64,000 nucleotides of DNA, taken from positions 55,938-119,937 of the forward strand of contig JAFTUK010000003.1 of NCBI GenBank assembly GCA_017466325.1. Direction: 5' to 3'. Of the stretch, positions 1 to 9,884 are shown piece by piece. The notes beneath the pieces were generated by a model. That model did no database searches and was not told where the DNA came from. It saw only the letters and a program-made list of their open reading frames with translations. The position numbers and the translations under genes are program-made. Within the stretch, counting starts at the first letter, position 1, and the number at the start of each line of letters is the position of its first letter. This DNA comes from Bacteroidaceae bacterium. GTDB taxonomy: Bacteria > Bacteroidota > Bacteroidia > Bacteroidales > Bacteroidaceae.

Positions 1-765
1 CTGGCGCATGTGAAGTACTTCCTCGTCGAACTCCTCGTTGCTCTCAGCATCGCAGTTCTCCAGAGTGATCTTGTCGTCGGAGAAGAGCATGAAGTGATAG
101 ATGAGGATCTTGGCGGCTTCCTTCAAAGCGTCCTTCGGGTGAATGGAACCATCAGTTGTGATCTCCAGTATGAGCTTCTCGTAGTCAGTCTTCTGCTCTA
201 CGCGATAGTTCTCTACTGCATACTTCACGTTTCTGATAGGAGTATAAATTGAATCGATGGGTATGACATTCACGTCGGTGCAGTACTCGCGGTTCTCCTC
301 GGAGGGAACGTAACCGCGGCCCTTGTTTATGCCAATCTCCATCTGCATCGTTGCCTTGGCATCCAGATGGCAAATAACTAAGTCAGGGTTTAACACTTCA
401 AATCCAGTCAGATACTTGTTGAAGTCACCAGCCTTGAGTTCTGTCTTGCCCTCAACCTTGATGCTCACTTTCTCTGTCTCGAATTCATCTACTAACTGCT
501 TGAAGCGAACCTGCTTCAAGTTAAGTATAATGTTGGTGACATCCTCCTTCACACCGGGAACGGTGGCAAACTCGTGCTCGACGCCGCGGATTGAAACTGT
601 GTTGATGGCAAAACCATCGAGTGAAGAAAGAAGTATGCGGCGCAAAGCATTACCTATGGTAGTACCGAAGCCACCCTCCAGAGGACGGAACTCGAACTTG
701 CCGTACTTGTCGTCCGCCTCCAACATTAATACCTTATCAGGTTTTTGAAATGCTAATATCGCCAT
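1..765 (-). CDS. rpoA: DNA-directed RNA polymerase subunit alpha (3' end outside window)
   Basis: This is the alpha subunit, which dimerises to nucleate core RNA polymerase assembly. The first 255 codons are visible and the frame stays open to the left edge, so the C-terminal domain lies outside. The ATG at 763-765 is followed by the family N-terminus ([10 protein letters not shown]) and the conserved assembly motif [11 protein letters not shown] near residues 38-48. No stop appears. It lies 9 bp after rpsD and is the last visible gene of the alpha operon (rpsM-rpsK-rpsD-rpoA), the usual bacterial order. The identity is certain; only completeness is unknown. Confidence 0.97.
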   Translation of the reverse strand, partial: MAILAFQKPDKVLMLEADDKYGKFEFRPLEGGFGTTIGNALRRILLSSLDGFAINTVSIRGVEHEFATVPGVKEDVTNIILNLKQVRFKQLVDEFETEKVSIKVEGKTELKAGDFNKYLTGFEVLNPDLVICHLDAKATMQMEIGINKGRGYVPSEENREYCTDVNVIPIDSIYTPIRNVKYAVENYRVEQKTDYEKLILEITTDGSIHPKDALKEAAKILIYHFMLFSDDKITLENCDAESNEEFDEEVLHMRQ

Positions 766-774
766 CCTTAATTA

Positions 775-1380
775 TTATTTAGAGTACAATTCAACGATTA
801 ACTGCTCCTTGATATTCTCAGGAATATCTGCGCGCTCGGGCTTGTGAAGCAACTTGCCGGACTTGGTAGCCTCGTCCCACTCGATCCAGGGATACTTGCT
901 GTGGTTGAAGCCTGCCAGCGCATCGCCGATAACCTCGAGGTTCTTGGCACGCTCGCGAACGCCCACGATCTGACCGGGCTTAACAGCATAGCTGGCTATG
1001 CCTACCACCTTACCGTCAACGGTAATGTGCTTGTGGTTGACCAGCTGGCGGGCAGCACGACGGGTGGGAGCGATACCCAGACGGTATACTACGTTGTCCA
1101 GACGGCACTCGAGGTTCTGCAGGAGAATCTCACCGGTGATACCGCTGGTACGTGCAGCCTTCTCGAACATGTTGCGGAACTGCTTCTCCAGAACGCCGTA
1201 GGTGTACTTGGCCTTCTGCTTCTCAGCCAACATCACACCGTACTCGGAGGTCTTGCGGCGACGGTTGTTACCGTGCTGGCCGGGAGGGAAGTTTCTGCGT
1301 GAACGTACTTTCTCAGAGCCCAAAATGGTCTCGCCGAAACGGCGGTCAATTCTTGATTTAGGTCCAGTATATCTTGCCAT
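775..1380 (-). CDS. rpsD: 30S ribosomal protein S4
   Basis: S4 is a primary 16S rRNA binder that starts 30S body assembly and, in Escherichia coli, represses its own alpha operon. The 201-residue product has the family start ([13 protein letters not shown]) and the S4 RNA-binding fold at about residues 92-155, including [11 protein letters not shown] and HKHITVDGK. It lacks the N-terminal zinc cysteine cluster seen in some S4 proteins. It sits 36 bp after rpsK and 9 bp before rpoA. No Shine-Dalgarno sequence precedes the ATG, as is normal for this phylum. Confidence 0.98.
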   Translation of the reverse strand: MARYTGPKSRIDRRFGETILGSEKVRSRRNFPPGQHGNNRRRKTSEYGVMLAEKQKAKYTYGVLEKQFRNMFEKAARTSGITGEILLQNLECRLDNVVYRLGIAPTRRAARQLVNHKHITVDGKVVGIASYAVKPGQIVGVRERAKNLEVIGDALAGFNHSKYPWIEWDEATKSGKLLHKPERADIPENIKEQLIVELYSK

Positions 1381-1416
1381 AATCTTTTACTTACTTTAAT
1401 TTAGGTCCTTGGTGAA

Positions 1417-1806
1417 TTAAACTCTTCTTCTCTTGGGAGGACGGCAGCCGTTGTGAGGAAGTGGAGTAACGTCGATAATCTCGATTACCTCAATACCTGC
1501 ACCGTGTACGGTACGGATAGCGGACTCGCGGCCGTTACCGGGACCCTTAACGTATGCCTTAACCTTGCGCAGACCCAAATCGTAAGCGATCTTTGCACAA
1601 TCCTGTGCTGCCATCTGGGCGGCGTAAGGAGTGTTCTTCTTACTGCCACGGAAACCCATCTTGCCGGCAGAAGACCAGGAGATTACCTGACCCTCGCTGT
1701 TAGCCAAAGACACGATGATATTATTGAAGGAACTGTGAACATGCAGCTGACCGAGAGCGTCAACCTTCACATTTCTTTTCTTTGCTGCAACTGTTTTCTT
1801 TGCCAT
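1417..1806 (-). CDS. rpsK: 30S ribosomal protein S11
   Basis: S11 lies on the 30S platform and shapes the mRNA exit region. The 129-residue product has the S11 core with [11 protein letters not shown] and the [12 protein letters not shown] segment, and ends with the family tail [12 protein letters not shown]. The spacing is 10 bp from rpsM and 36 bp to rpsD, consistent with one transcript. The lysine-rich N-terminal 12 residues are typical of Bacteroidota versions. Confidence 0.98.
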   Translation of the reverse strand: MAKKTVAAKKRNVKVDALGQLHVHSSFNNIIVSLANSEGQVISWSSAGKMGFRGSKKNTPYAAQMAAQDCAKIAYDLGLRKVKAYVKGPGNGRESAIRTVHGAGIEVIEIIDVTPLPHNGCRPPKRRRV

Positions 1807-1816
1807 ATCTCAATTA

Positions 1817-2197
1817 TTATTTAGTAGCCTTTTTCTTGTTAGCAACGGTCTTCTTCTTACCCTTACGTGTACGAGCGTTGTTCTTGGTGCTCTGGCCACG
1901 AACGGGAAGACCATTACGATGACGAACGCCACGATAGCAACCGATATCCATCAGTCGCTTGATGTTCAGAGAAATTTCACTGCGGAGGTCGCCCTCAACC
2001 TTGTACTCGGCAGCAATCACCTCACGGATCTTACCGGCCTCGTCGTCGGTCCAGTCACAAACCTTCTTGTCCTTGTCGACACCAGCCTTCTCCAAAATCT
2101 TGGCTGAGCTACTGCGACCTATACCATAAACATAGGTCAAAGCGATTTCGCCTCTCTTGTTCTGAGGCAAATCTACACCAACAATTCTAATTGCCAT
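1817..2197 (-). CDS. rpsM: 30S ribosomal protein S13
   Basis: S13 is in the 30S head; it makes intersubunit bridges with the 50S subunit and contacts the P-site tRNA through its tail. The 126-residue product begins [11 protein letters not shown] and carries the helix-two-turn-helix region with the [12 protein letters not shown] motif. It then has the [14 protein letters not shown] motif and a basic lysine-rich tail. It opens the alpha operon portion, 26 bp after rpmJ, with no promoter visible in between, so it probably reads through from the spc genes. Confidence 0.98.
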   Translation of the reverse strand: MAIRIVGVDLPQNKRGEIALTYVYGIGRSSSAKILEKAGVDKDKKVCDWTDDEAGKIREVIAAEYKVEGDLRSEISLNIKRLMDIGCYRGVRHRNGLPVRGQSTKNNARTRKGKKKTVANKKKATK

Positions 2198-2223
2198 ATA
2201 CTATTATTCTTTTTTGCAATAAA

Positions 2224-2340
2224 TTAACCCTGACGTGTCTTGAACTTAGGGTTCTTCTTGTTAATAACATACAAACGACCCTTGCGACGGACAATCTTGC
2301 AATCAGGGGTACGTTTCTTCAATGAAGCTCTTGTTTTCAT
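2224..2340 (-). CDS. rpmJ: 50S ribosomal protein L36, zinc-free type
   Basis: L36 is the smallest 50S protein. This 38-codon gene runs from ATG at 2338-2340 to the stop at 2224-2226 and begins [15 protein letters not shown], with a strongly basic body ending in FKTRQG. Only one of the usual CxxC...C...H zinc ligands remains (the Cys at position 14), so it is the C-minus paralogue, which does not need zinc. It lies between infA (12 bp upstream) and rpsM (26 bp downstream), its normal place. Confidence 0.95.
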   Translation of the reverse strand: MKTRASLKKRTPDCKIVRRKGRLYVINKKNPKFKTRQG

Positions 2341-2352
2341 ATTTAATGTCTA

Positions 2353-2574
2353 TTATTTGTATCTGAATACGATGCGACCCTTCGTCAAGTCGTATGGACT
2401 CATCTCCACCTTGACCTTATCACCGGGAAGGATCTTGATGTAGTGCATTCTCATCTTGCCACTGATGGTGCATAGTATCTGCGCTCCGATCTTGTCAAGT
2501 TCAACGCGGAAGTTGGCATTGGAGAGAGCCTCCACAACTACACCATCCTGTTCTATAACTGCCTGCTTTGCCAT
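2353..2574 (-). CDS. infA: Translation initiation factor IF-1
   Basis: IF-1 is an OB-fold protein that occupies the 30S A site during initiation. The product is 73 residues, close to the usual 72. Family motifs are the start [13 protein letters not shown], the segment FRVEL and the C-terminal region with RIVFRYK. It lies between map (21 bp) and rpmJ (12 bp), the standard secY-map-infA-rpmJ order. Confidence 0.98.
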   Translation of the reverse strand: MAKQAVIEQDGVVVEALSNANFRVELDKIGAQILCTISGKMRMHYIKILPGDKVKVEMSPYDLTKGRIVFRYK

Positions 2575-2595
2575 TATTACCTTACAGCTCTGTTG

Positions 2596-3387
<792 letters not shown>

Positions 3388-3406
3388 CTTAGAGAAATCC
3401 CTAAAA

Positions 3407-4750
3407 TTACTGAGCCATTCCGTTGCGGCCGTGGATGCGGCCACTGCTCAACAGACCGTCATAGTGTCTCATCAACAAGTGACTTTCAATCTGCTGCAAT
3501 GTATCGAGAACCACACCTACCAGAATCAGCAAGCTTGTACCTCCGAAGAACTGTGCAAATTCCTGTGACACTTTGAGAAAGCCAGCAAAAGCGGGCATAC
3601 ATGCAATGAGTGCAAGGAAAATAGAACCGGGGAATACCAAACGTGACATTATCTGATCAAGGTACTCTGCTGTATCATGACCGGGACGAACACCGGGGAT
3701 GAAACCATTGTTGCGCTTCATGTCCTCTGCCATCTGAACAGGATTCATAGTGATGGCGGTATAGAAATATGTGAATGCTATAATCAAGGCAGCAAACACA
3801 ATGTTATACCACACACTGGTATGATCGCTGAGGGCAATCAATGCCGCAGAGGGATTCTCACCTCCGCTTATCATCTGCAACAGGGTTACAGGGATGAACA
3901 TGATAGCCTGGGCAAAGATAATGGGCATTACATTGGCAGCGAATATCTTGAGAGGAATGTACTGACGTGAGCCTCCTACCTGCTGACCTGCATACATTCG
4001 CTTGGCGTACTGTACAGGCACCTTGCGTGTACCCTGAACCAACAGAATGGCAGCACAGATAACGAGCATGAGAATAACCAACTCTACGGCGAACATGATC
4101 AGACCGCCACCGCTAAGGTTATTCAGACGTGCCACAAGTTCCTGACCGAATGCCTGGGGAAGACGGGCGATAATACCGAGCATGATAATCAGTGAAACAC
4201 CGTTACCGATACCCTTGTCGGTAATACGCTCACCCAGCCAAAGGATGAACATGCTGCCTGCTGCAAGAATGATGGTACTGGAAATGATGAAGAATGTCCA
4301 GTCCAACTCGGGATTCAAGGCACCGGCAGCCTGCATACGGAGGTTAATCAGATAAGAGGGAGCCTGGAACAGCAGAATGATGATTGTCAGCCAACGGGTG
4401 TACTGATTCATCTTTCTGCGTCCACTCTCACCCTCACGCTGCATCTTCTGGAAATGAGGTACAACGAAGGCAAACAGTTGAATTACGATTGAAGCCGAGA
4501 TGTATGGCATTATTCCCAATGCAAAGATAGATGCATTTGAGAAAGCACCACCAGAGAACATGTTCAACAGAGACATCAAACCTGTGTTTGTCTGCTCGTG
4601 CAACTGGGCCAATGCGTTAGGATTGATACCGGGAAGCACGACAAACGAACCGAAACGATATACTGCTGCCAGAGCCAAGGTCCACAAGATACGGGTTCTC
4701 AGGTCCTCAACGCTCCAGATGTTCTTTATGGTTTCAATAAACTTTTTCAT
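3407..4750 (-). CDS. secY: Protein translocase subunit SecY
   Basis: SecY is the channel of the Sec translocon in the inner membrane and partners SecE (found at 38358-38552). The 447-residue product begins with a short amphipathic segment and contains about ten hydrophobic helices. It has the SecY signature motifs GIMPYISASIVIQL near residue 80 and GIGNGVSLIIMLGI near residue 180. It follows rplO by 5 bp and precedes map by 19 bp in the spc operon. No internal defect is seen. Confidence 0.98.
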   Translation of the reverse strand: MKKFIETIKNIWSVEDLRTRILWTLALAAVYRFGSFVVLPGINPNALAQLHEQTNTGLMSLLNMFSGGAFSNASIFALGIMPYISASIVIQLFAFVVPHFQKMQREGESGRRKMNQYTRWLTIIILLFQAPSYLINLRMQAAGALNPELDWTFFIISSTIILAAGSMFILWLGERITDKGIGNGVSLIIMLGIIARLPQAFGQELVARLNNLSGGGLIMFAVELVILMLVICAAILLVQGTRKVPVQYAKRMYAGQQVGGSRQYIPLKIFAANVMPIIFAQAIMFIPVTLLQMISGGENPSAALIALSDHTSVWYNIVFAALIIAFTYFYTAITMNPVQMAEDMKRNNGFIPGVRPGHDTAEYLDQIMSRLVFPGSIFLALIACMPAFAGFLKVSQEFAQFFGGTSLLILVGVVLDTLQQIESHLLMRHYDGLLSSGRIHGRNGMAQ

Positions 4751-4755
4751 ACTGT

Positions 4756-5199
4756 TTACAGTTTAGTAGCAGTACCACCGGCAGCAACGATAGCAGCCTC
4801 GGCAGACTTGGAGAAGGCATTTGCAGTAACCTCAACCTTAGCGCTCAAAGTGCCGTTGCCGAGAACCTTAACAAGCTGGCCGGCCTTGGCAAAACCTGCA
4901 GCAACGATCTCGGCAACACCGATTGTGGTGACGCCCTTCTCGGCCATTGTCTGCAGAGAGCTCAGATTTACTGCCTGATACTCTACATGATTGATATTCT
5001 TGAAGCCGAACTTAGGCAGACGACGCTGCAAAGGCATCTGACCACCCTCGAAACCGATCTTCTTCTTGTAACCGGAACGAGCCTTGGCACCCTTGTGACC
5101 ACGGGTAGAAGTACCACCCAAACCACTGCCGGGACCGCGACCAATTCGACGCTCGCTGTGAGTAGAGCCTGCAGCGGGCTTCAATGTATTTAACTTCAT
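4756..5199 (-). CDS. rplO: 50S ribosomal protein L15
   Basis: L15 is a late-assembling 50S protein whose glycine-rich N-terminal extension threads into 23S rRNA. The product is 147 residues. Evidence is the family N-terminus (MKLNTLKPA), the RRIGRGPGSGLGGTSTRGHKG stretch with its many glycines and basic residues, and the C-terminal domain with IGVAEIVAAGFAKAG. It lies between rpmD (35 bp) and secY (5 bp). Confidence 0.98.
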   Translation of the reverse strand: MKLNTLKPAAGSTHSERRIGRGPGSGLGGTSTRGHKGAKARSGYKKKIGFEGGQMPLQRRLPKFGFKNINHVEYQAVNLSSLQTMAEKGVTTIGVAEIVAAGFAKAGQLVKVLGNGTLSAKVEVTANAFSKSAEAAIVAAGGTATKL

Positions 5200-5234
5200 A
5201 ACGTTTTCAGTTTTTTAATTGAATAAAACTTGAA

Positions 5235-5411
5235 TTAGTCAATAACCTTCACCAAGTGATGAACAGTCTGAATCAAACCGCGTGTGCAGGCATTGTCCTC
5301 CAACTCGACAATCTGATTCAACTTCTTCAGGCCCATAGTATCCAGGGTTGCCTTCTGGCGCTTAGGAGCATGGATACGGCTCTTGACTTGCTGTACTTTA
5401 ATAGTTGCCAT
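5235..5411 (-). CDS. rpmD: 50S ribosomal protein L30
   Basis: L30 is a small 50S protein. The 58-codon frame runs from ATG at 5409-5411 to the stop at 5235-5237. The product starts MATIKVQQVKSRIHAPKRQ, contains the LDTMGLKKLNQ segment typical of L30, and ends VKVID. It fits exactly between rpsE (23 bp) and rplO (35 bp), the conserved rpsE-rpmD-rplO order. Confidence 0.95.
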   Translation of the reverse strand: MATIKVQQVKSRIHAPKRQKATLDTMGLKKLNQIVELEDNACTRGLIQTVHHLVKVID

Positions 5412-5434
5412 AATACGTTTCTCCTTTACTAAGT

Positions 5435-5944
5435 TTAACCACGGAATACTTTCTCCACACTGATACCACGGCTCTGAGCCACCTGACGGGCGTCACGCAT
5501 GCTTGCAAGAGCAGCGATAGTGGCCTTTACCAGGTTGTGGGGGTTGGAAGAACCCTTTGACTTGGCCAGACAGTCAGTAACGCCTACGCTCTCCAACACT
5601 GCACGCATAGCACCACCGGCAACAACACCGGTACCATGGCTTGCAGGCATGATGAGAACATCAGCACCGCCGAACTTTGCAGCAGCCTCGTGAGGTACGG
5701 TACCCTTGATTACGGGAACCTGAACGAGGTTCTTCTTGGCAGCCTCTACACCCTTGGCAATGGCAGCAGTCACTTCACCGGCCTTACCCAGACCCCAGCC
5801 GATAACGCCGTTCTCGTTACCTACCACGACGATTGCGCTGAAAGTGAATGTACGGCCACCCTTGGTAACCTTAGTAACGCGGTTGATAGCAACCAAACGG
5901 TCCTTCAATTCCTCGCTATTGATATTTATGTTCTTAATTGCCAT
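5435..5944 (-). CDS. rpsE: 30S ribosomal protein S5
   Basis: S5 is at the mRNA entry site and helps set decoding accuracy. The 169-residue product has the double-stranded RNA-binding N-terminal domain with [16 protein letters not shown] near residues 22-37. The C-terminal domain carries [19 protein letters not shown] and ends with [14 protein letters not shown]. It overlaps nothing and is 8 bp after rplR. Confidence 0.98.
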   Translation of the reverse strand: MAIKNININSEELKDRLVAINRVTKVTKGGRTFTFSAIVVVGNENGVIGWGLGKAGEVTAAIAKGVEAAKKNLVQVPVIKGTVPHEAAAKFGGADVLIMPASHGTGVVAGGAMRAVLESVGVTDCLAKSKGSSNPHNLVKATIAALASMRDARQVAQSRGISVEKVFRG

Positions 5945-5952
5945 AATCGTTA

Positions 5953-6294
5953 TTAGAATTTAAGTCCTCCGTTACGTGCAGCGTCAGCCACTTCCTTAAC
6001 TCTACCATGGTACAGATAGCCATTACGGTCGAACACAACTGCTGTGATACCGGCCTCGAGAGCCTTCTTGGCAATCAACTCGCCAACCTTTGCAGCCTGC
6101 TCCTTCTTGGGGCAAGCCTCCATGCCGAGGCTGTTAGCGCTTACCAGTGTGGTACCGGTCAGGTCGTTGATGATCTGTACATAAATCTGCTTGTTGCTGC
6201 GGAAAACGCTCATACGAGGACGTGCGGCAGTACCAGAGATCTTGTTACGAACTCTATATTTGATCTTAATTCGTCTTTCTAATTTTGTTGTCAT
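5953..6294 (-). CDS. rplR: 50S ribosomal protein L18
   Basis: L18 binds 5S rRNA together with L5 and delivers it to the 50S central protuberance. The product is 113 residues. The conserved motifs are [21 protein letters not shown] near the N-terminus, [12 protein letters not shown], and the C-terminal [21 protein letters not shown]. It lies 20 bp after rplF and 8 bp before rpsE. Confidence 0.98.
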   Translation of the reverse strand: MTTKLERRIKIKYRVRNKISGTAARPRMSVFRSNKQIYVQIINDLTGTTLVSANSLGMEACPKKEQAAKVGELIAKKALEAGITAVVFDRNGYLYHGRVKEVADAARNGGLKF

Positions 6295-6314
6295 AATCTT
6301 ACAGTTTTAAAGAT

Positions 6315-6881
6315 TTACTTTGCACCTGCTGACTTACCAGACTTTCTGCGTACGACCTCACCAGCAAAGAGGACACCCTTGCCCTTGTAAGGTTCGGGCT
6401 TACGGAAAGAACGAATTTTTGCACATACCTGACCCAGCAACTGCTTGTCGCAAGACTCCAGGATAATCAGAGGATTCTGGTTTCTCTCAGACTTGGTCTC
6501 AACCTTAATCTCAGAAGGCAACTGAATGAAGATGCTGTGAGTGAAACCCAGAGACAACTCTATCAGGTTACCCTGATTGCTTACACGGAAACCAACACCT
6601 ACGAGCTCAAGAGTCTTCTTGTAACCTTCGCTTACACCGACTACCATGTTGTTAACCAGTGAACGGTACAGACCATGATAAGCATGCTTCTGCTTTGCGT
6701 CGATATCAGCAGCCTCGTCAATCTCGAATGTAACTTCTGTTCCAGAAATCTTCACCAGGATAGAGGGATTGATAGCCTGGCTCATCTCTCCCTTGGGACC
6801 CTTCACGCTAACAACGTTGTCGCTGTAGTTGATGGTAACACCTGCGGGAATAGTAATGGGCAATTTACCTATTCTTGACAT
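6315..6881 (-). CDS. rplF: 50S ribosomal protein L6
   Basis: L6 lies near the factor-binding centre of the 50S subunit. The 188-residue product begins MSRIGKLPITIPAGV and has the usual two repeated L6 domains. The C-terminal signature PEPYKGKGVLF (near residue 162) is present. It lies 15 bp after rpsH and 20 bp before rplR. Confidence 0.98.
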   Translation of the reverse strand: MSRIGKLPITIPAGVTINYSDNVVSVKGPKGEMSQAINPSILVKISGTEVTFEIDEAADIDAKQKHAYHGLYRSLVNNMVVGVSEGYKKTLELVGVGFRVSNQGNLIELSLGFTHSIFIQLPSEIKVETKSERNQNPLIILESCDKQLLGQVCAKIRSFRKPEPYKGKGVLFAGEVVRRKSGKSAGAK

Positions 6882-6896
6882 TGCTAAATCCTCCTA

Positions 6897-7292
6897 TTAA
6901 TATACGTAACAAAGGACCTCACCACCGATCTTCAGCTCAGCGGCCTCCTTGTTAGTCATTACACCCTTGGATGTGGATATGATAGCAATACCCAGTCCGT
7001 TAATAACACGAGGCATATCCTTGTAGCCGGTGTACTTACGCATACCGGGAGTTGATATACGGATCAACTTCTTGATAGCGTTCTGACGAGTCTGCTCGTC
7101 GTACTTCAAGGCTACCTTGATTGTACCCTGAGGTCCATCCTCAATGAACTTGTAGTTCAGAATGTAACCCTTCTCGAAGAGAATCTTGGTGATTTCCTTC
7201 TTCAAATTTGACGCAGGACATTCTACCACACGGTGCTTTGCCTGGATTGCATTACGCAAGCGCGTCAAATAATCTGCAATTGGATCTGTCAT
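6897..7292 (-). CDS. rpsH: 30S ribosomal protein S8
   Basis: S8 binds the central domain of 16S rRNA and in Escherichia coli represses the spc operon by binding its mRNA. The 131-residue product starts MTDPIADYLTRLRNA and carries the C-terminal signature ISTSKGVMTNKEA. It is preceded by an unusually long 102-bp spacer containing two hairpins, described separately as a possible S8 target. It lies 15 bp before rplF. Confidence 0.98.
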   Translation of the reverse strand: MTDPIADYLTRLRNAIQAKHRVVECPASNLKKEITKILFEKGYILNYKFIEDGPQGTIKVALKYDEQTRQNAIKKLIRISTPGMRKYTGYKDMPRVINGLGIAIISTSKGVMTNKEAAELKIGGEVLCYVY

Positions 7293-7312
7293 TTTTTTTA
7301 GGTTTTAATTAA

Positions 7313-7385
7313 TCGGGACTATCCCGACAATATTAAAAGATAACTATATGATTTCTTGACGTGCCCCAAAAGGGCCCGTCAAGAA
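7313..7385 (-). promoter_or_regulatory. Two hairpins in the rpsN-rpsH leader (possible S8 site)
   Basis: The 102-bp spacer between rpsN and rpsH contains two inverted repeats on the transcribed strand. The first, 7353-7385, pairs TTCTTGACG with CGTCAAGAA and continues through an internal mismatch into GCCC/GGGC, with a small T-rich loop. The second, 7313-7327, pairs TCGGGA with TCCCGA around a 3-nt loop. Neither has a U-run directly after it, so they are not ordinary terminators. Their place just before rpsH suggests autoregulation by S8; this is inference. Confidence 0.4.
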
Positions 7386-7394
7386 CTGCTTCGC

Positions 7395-7700
7395 TTACCA
7401 GCTTGCCTTCTTTACGCCGGGAATCAGACCTGCTGAAGCCATCTCGCGGAACTGTATACGGCTGATGCCGAACATACGGATATATCCCTTGGGACGACCT
7501 GTAATCTTGCAACGATTGTGCAGGCGGATAGGATTAGCGTTGCGAGGAATTGCCTGGAGCTTCTGAGCTGCCTCGAAAGCATCAACGGGATCTGTGTTGG
7601 GATTGTTGATGATCTTCTTCAAAGCTGCACGCTTCTCAGCATACTTGGCTACCATTTTTGCGCGCTTAACCTCGCGAGCCTTCATTGATTCTTTTGCCAT
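7395..7700 (-). CDS. rpsN: 30S ribosomal protein S14, long zinc-free type
   Basis: S14 is part of the 30S head. The 101-residue product is the long C-minus type: it lacks the CxxC pairs of the short zinc form and has a single cysteine. Family motifs are the N-terminal [17 protein letters not shown], the [18 protein letters not shown] segment and the tail [11 protein letters not shown]. It lies 9 bp after rplE. Together with the zinc-free L36 it indicates ribosomes that save zinc. Confidence 0.98.
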   Translation of the reverse strand: MAKESMKAREVKRAKMVAKYAEKRAALKKIINNPNTDPVDAFEAAQKLQAIPRNANPIRLHNRCKITGRPKGYIRMFGISRIQFREMASAGLIPGVKKASW

Positions 7701-7709
7701 AACTCTGTG

Positions 7710-8264
7710 TTAGTTTTTAGCGTTCTTAAAGGGAAGACCGAACTCCTTGAGCAGGGCGTAACCCTCTTCATCGGTCTTAGCTGTGGTTACAAAAGTAATG
7801 TTCATACCCAGGATGCGGTCGATTGCGTCGATGTTGATCTCAGGGAAGATGATCTGCTCCTGAATACCGAGGGTATAGTTACCACGACCATCAAACTTGC
7901 TTTCGATACCCTTGAAGTCACGGATACGGGGCAGAGCCACGCGAACCAACTTCTCAAGGAACTCATACATGCGCTCACGACGCAGAGTTACCATAACACC
8001 GATGGGCATCTTCTTACGCAACTTAAACTGAGCAACGTCCTTCTTAGAGAAGGTTGCAACTGCCTTCTGACCGGTGATTTCGGTGATTTCCTTGATGGCA
8101 ACCTCGATAATCTTCTTATCGGCAGTAGCCATACCCAAACCCTGGTTGATGACAATCTTCTTCAGAACGGGGATCTGCATTGAAGAGTCGTAGTTGAACT
8201 GCTTCATCAATGCAGGAGCGATACGCTCTGCGTATTCTTTCTTAAGGCTTGCAGTATTTGCCAT
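7710..8264 (-). CDS. rplE: 50S ribosomal protein L5
   Basis: L5 binds 5S rRNA with L18 and contacts P-site tRNA. The 184-residue product has the family segments [28 protein letters not shown], and [13 protein letters not shown] longer in-frame start at 8282 would overlap the rplX stop by 17 bp. The ATG at 8264 ([14 protein letters not shown]) matches the family start and leaves 1 bp, so it is preferred. Confidence 0.97.
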   Translation of the reverse strand: MANTASLKKEYAERIAPALMKQFNYDSSMQIPVLKKIVINQGLGMATADKKIIEVAIKEITEITGQKAVATFSKKDVAQFKLRKKMPIGVMVTLRRERMYEFLEKLVRVALPRIRDFKGIESKFDGRGNYTLGIQEQIIFPEINIDAIDRILGMNITFVTTAKTDEEGYALLKEFGLPFKNAKN

Positions 8265-8265
8265 T

Positions 8266-8583
8266 TTAGATTTCCTCTCCACTCTTTTTAGCGAAACGGA
8301 CCAACTTGCCGTCTGCGTTCAGTTTTCTACCAATGCGAGTAGCCTTGCCAGTCTTGGGGTCAACGGGGTTCAGGTTAGAGATGTGGATAGGAGCCTCGAT
8401 CTCGATGATGCCACCCTGAGGGTACTTGGCACTGGGCTTCTGACTCTTCTTAACCTTATTTACACCCTCGACAATGGCACGCTGCTCCTTAACGAACACC
8501 TTCAACACCTTACCGCTATCACCCTTGTTCTCGCCAGAGTTAACGATTACGGTATCGCCTTTCTTAATGTGTAACTTACTCAT
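8266..8583 (-). CDS. rplX: 50S ribosomal protein L24
   Basis: L24 is an assembly initiator at the exit tunnel side of the 50S subunit. The 105-residue product carries the KOW motif near the N-terminus ([20 protein letters not shown]) and the [19 protein letters not shown] segment. It lies 23 bp after rplN and 1 bp before rplE, so translation of the two is probably coupled. Confidence 0.98.
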   Translation of the reverse strand: MSKLHIKKGDTVIVNSGENKGDSGKVLKVFVKEQRAIVEGVNKVKKSQKPSAKYPQGGIIEIEAPIHISNLNPVDPKTGKATRIGRKLNADGKLVRFAKKSGEEI

Positions 8584-8606
8584 TGTTCTTCTTTCGTCTT
8601 TGAATA

Positions 8607-8972
8607 TTAAAGAACCTCAGGTGCCAGAGACACGACCTTCATGTTTGCGGCACGAAGCTCACGTGCAACAGGACCGAAGATACGACTGCCACGCAAGTCG
8701 CCTGCATTGTTCAGCAGTACACATGCGTTGTCATCGAAGCGGATATATGAACCATCTGCACGACGAACTTCCTTCTTAGTACGTACAATCAGGGCCTTTG
8801 ATACTGCACCTTTCTTAACATCACTGGTGGGGATTGCGCTCTGGATAGCAACGACAATCACATCACCTACAGAAGCGTAGCGGCGACGGGTACCACCGAG
8901 GACGCGGATACACTTTGCCTCCTTGGCACCGCTGTTGTCTGCTACTACTAATCTAGATTCTGCCTGTATCAT
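8607..8972 (-). CDS. rplN: 50S ribosomal protein L14
   Basis: L14 forms intersubunit bridge B8. The 121-residue product begins [18 protein letters not shown] and carries the signature [14 protein letters not shown] and the C-terminal [11 protein letters not shown]. It is 2 bp after rpsQ and heads the classical spc gene order (rplN-rplX-rplE), here continuous with the S10 genes with no visible promoter between. Confidence 0.98.
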   Translation of the reverse strand: MIQAESRLVVADNSGAKEAKCIRVLGGTRRRYASVGDVIVVAIQSAIPTSDVKKGAVSKALIVRTKKEVRRADGSYIRFDDNACVLLNNAGDLRGSRIFGPVARELRAANMKVVSLAPEVL

Positions 8973-8974
8973 TT

Positions 8975-9232
8975 TTACTTAGCTCTTTCTACGATTTCTA
9001 CTACTCTCCATCTCTTGGTCTTGCTCAGAGGACGAGTTTCCATAATCAGAACGGTGTCACCCTTGTGGCAATCGTTCTTCTCGTCATGTGCATGGTACTT
9101 CTTCGTCTTCGCAACGAACTTACCATAAATAGGGTGCTTCTCCTTGAACTTGGCAGCAACCACGATGGTCTTGTCCATCTTGTCGCTTACCACGACACCC
9201 ATACGAGTTTTTCTTAAATTTCTTGCTTCCAT
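8975..9232 (-). CDS. rpsQ: 30S ribosomal protein S17
   Basis: S17 is an OB-fold primary binder of the 16S 5' domain. The product is 85 residues. It starts [20 protein letters not shown] and has the signature [18 protein letters not shown] near the C-terminus. It is 16 bp after rpmC and 2 bp before rplN. Confidence 0.98.
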   Translation of the reverse strand: MEARNLRKTRMGVVVSDKMDKTIVVAAKFKEKHPIYGKFVAKTKKYHAHDEKNDCHKGDTVLIMETRPLSKTKRWRVVEIVERAK

Positions 9233-9248
9233 ATCTTGAAGTACCTAT

Positions 9249-9443
9249 TTACTTGTTTGACTCTTTCTGGCGGAGCACCGTCTTCATGCGGGCGATGTTA
9301 CGACGAGCGGCCTTAATCTGAGAGTTGTTTTCCAGAGGAGCAACGGCATGATTCAATTTCATCTGATCATAGTTGGCAACCTCTACGGCGATGCGCTCTG
9401 CAAGTTCAGAAGCGCTCATCGCATTAATTTCTGCAATCTTCAT
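9249..9443 (-). CDS. rpmC: 50S ribosomal protein L29
   Basis: L29 is a helical hairpin protein at the tunnel exit that helps form the docking site for SRP and trigger factor. The 64-residue product has the signature IKAARRNIARMKTVLR near residues 43-58. It lies 2 bp after rplP and 16 bp before rpsQ. Confidence 0.97.
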   Translation of the reverse strand: MKIAEINAMSASELAERIAVEVANYDQMKLNHAVAPLENNSQIKAARRNIARMKTVLRQKESNK

Positions 9444-9445
9444 TA

Positions 9446-9871
9446 TTATGCGTTTTTGTCGTAATCACGTCTAACAATAAACTTGGTGGTCACGGGCAAC
9501 TTCTGAGCTGCAAGACGAAGAGCCTCCTTCGCGATTTCGTAACTTACACCTTCAATCTCGAAAATTATACGTCCGGGGGTAATGGGGAACACATATCCTA
9601 CGGGGTCACCCTTACCCTTACCCATACGTACGTCAGCGGGCTTCTTGGTGATGGGCTTGTCAGGGAAGATACGAATCCAGCTCTGACCCTCACGCTGCAT
9701 GTAACGTGTCATTGCCACACGAGCTGCCTCGATCTGGCGTGCTGTAATCCAACGTGTTTCCAATGACTTGATACCAAAGCTACCGAATGCCAACTGATTG
9801 CCACGCATTGCATTACCCTTGCGGTGATTCTTTTGTGGCCTTCTGTATTTAGTTCTTTTTGGTTGTAACAT
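9446..9871 (-). CDS. rplP: 50S ribosomal protein L16
   Basis: L16 sits beside the peptidyl-transferase centre and A-site tRNA elbow. The 141-residue product starts [11 protein letters not shown] and carries the two family signatures, one around [17 protein letters not shown] and one at [12 protein letters not shown]. It lies 13 bp after rpsC and 2 bp before rpmC. Confidence 0.98.
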   Translation of the reverse strand: MLQPKRTKYRRPQKNHRKGNAMRGNQLAFGSFGIKSLETRWITARQIEAARVAMTRYMQREGQSWIRIFPDKPITKKPADVRMGKGKGDPVGYVFPITPGRIIFEIEGVSYEIAKEALRLAAQKLPVTTKFIVRRDYDKNA

Positions 9872-9884
9872 TTTAATTCAGTTT

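Noticed and set aside
3388-3444. Upstream extension of map
   Set aside because: It would overlap secY and gives a non-family N-terminus; MVFLKTEDE at 3387 fits.
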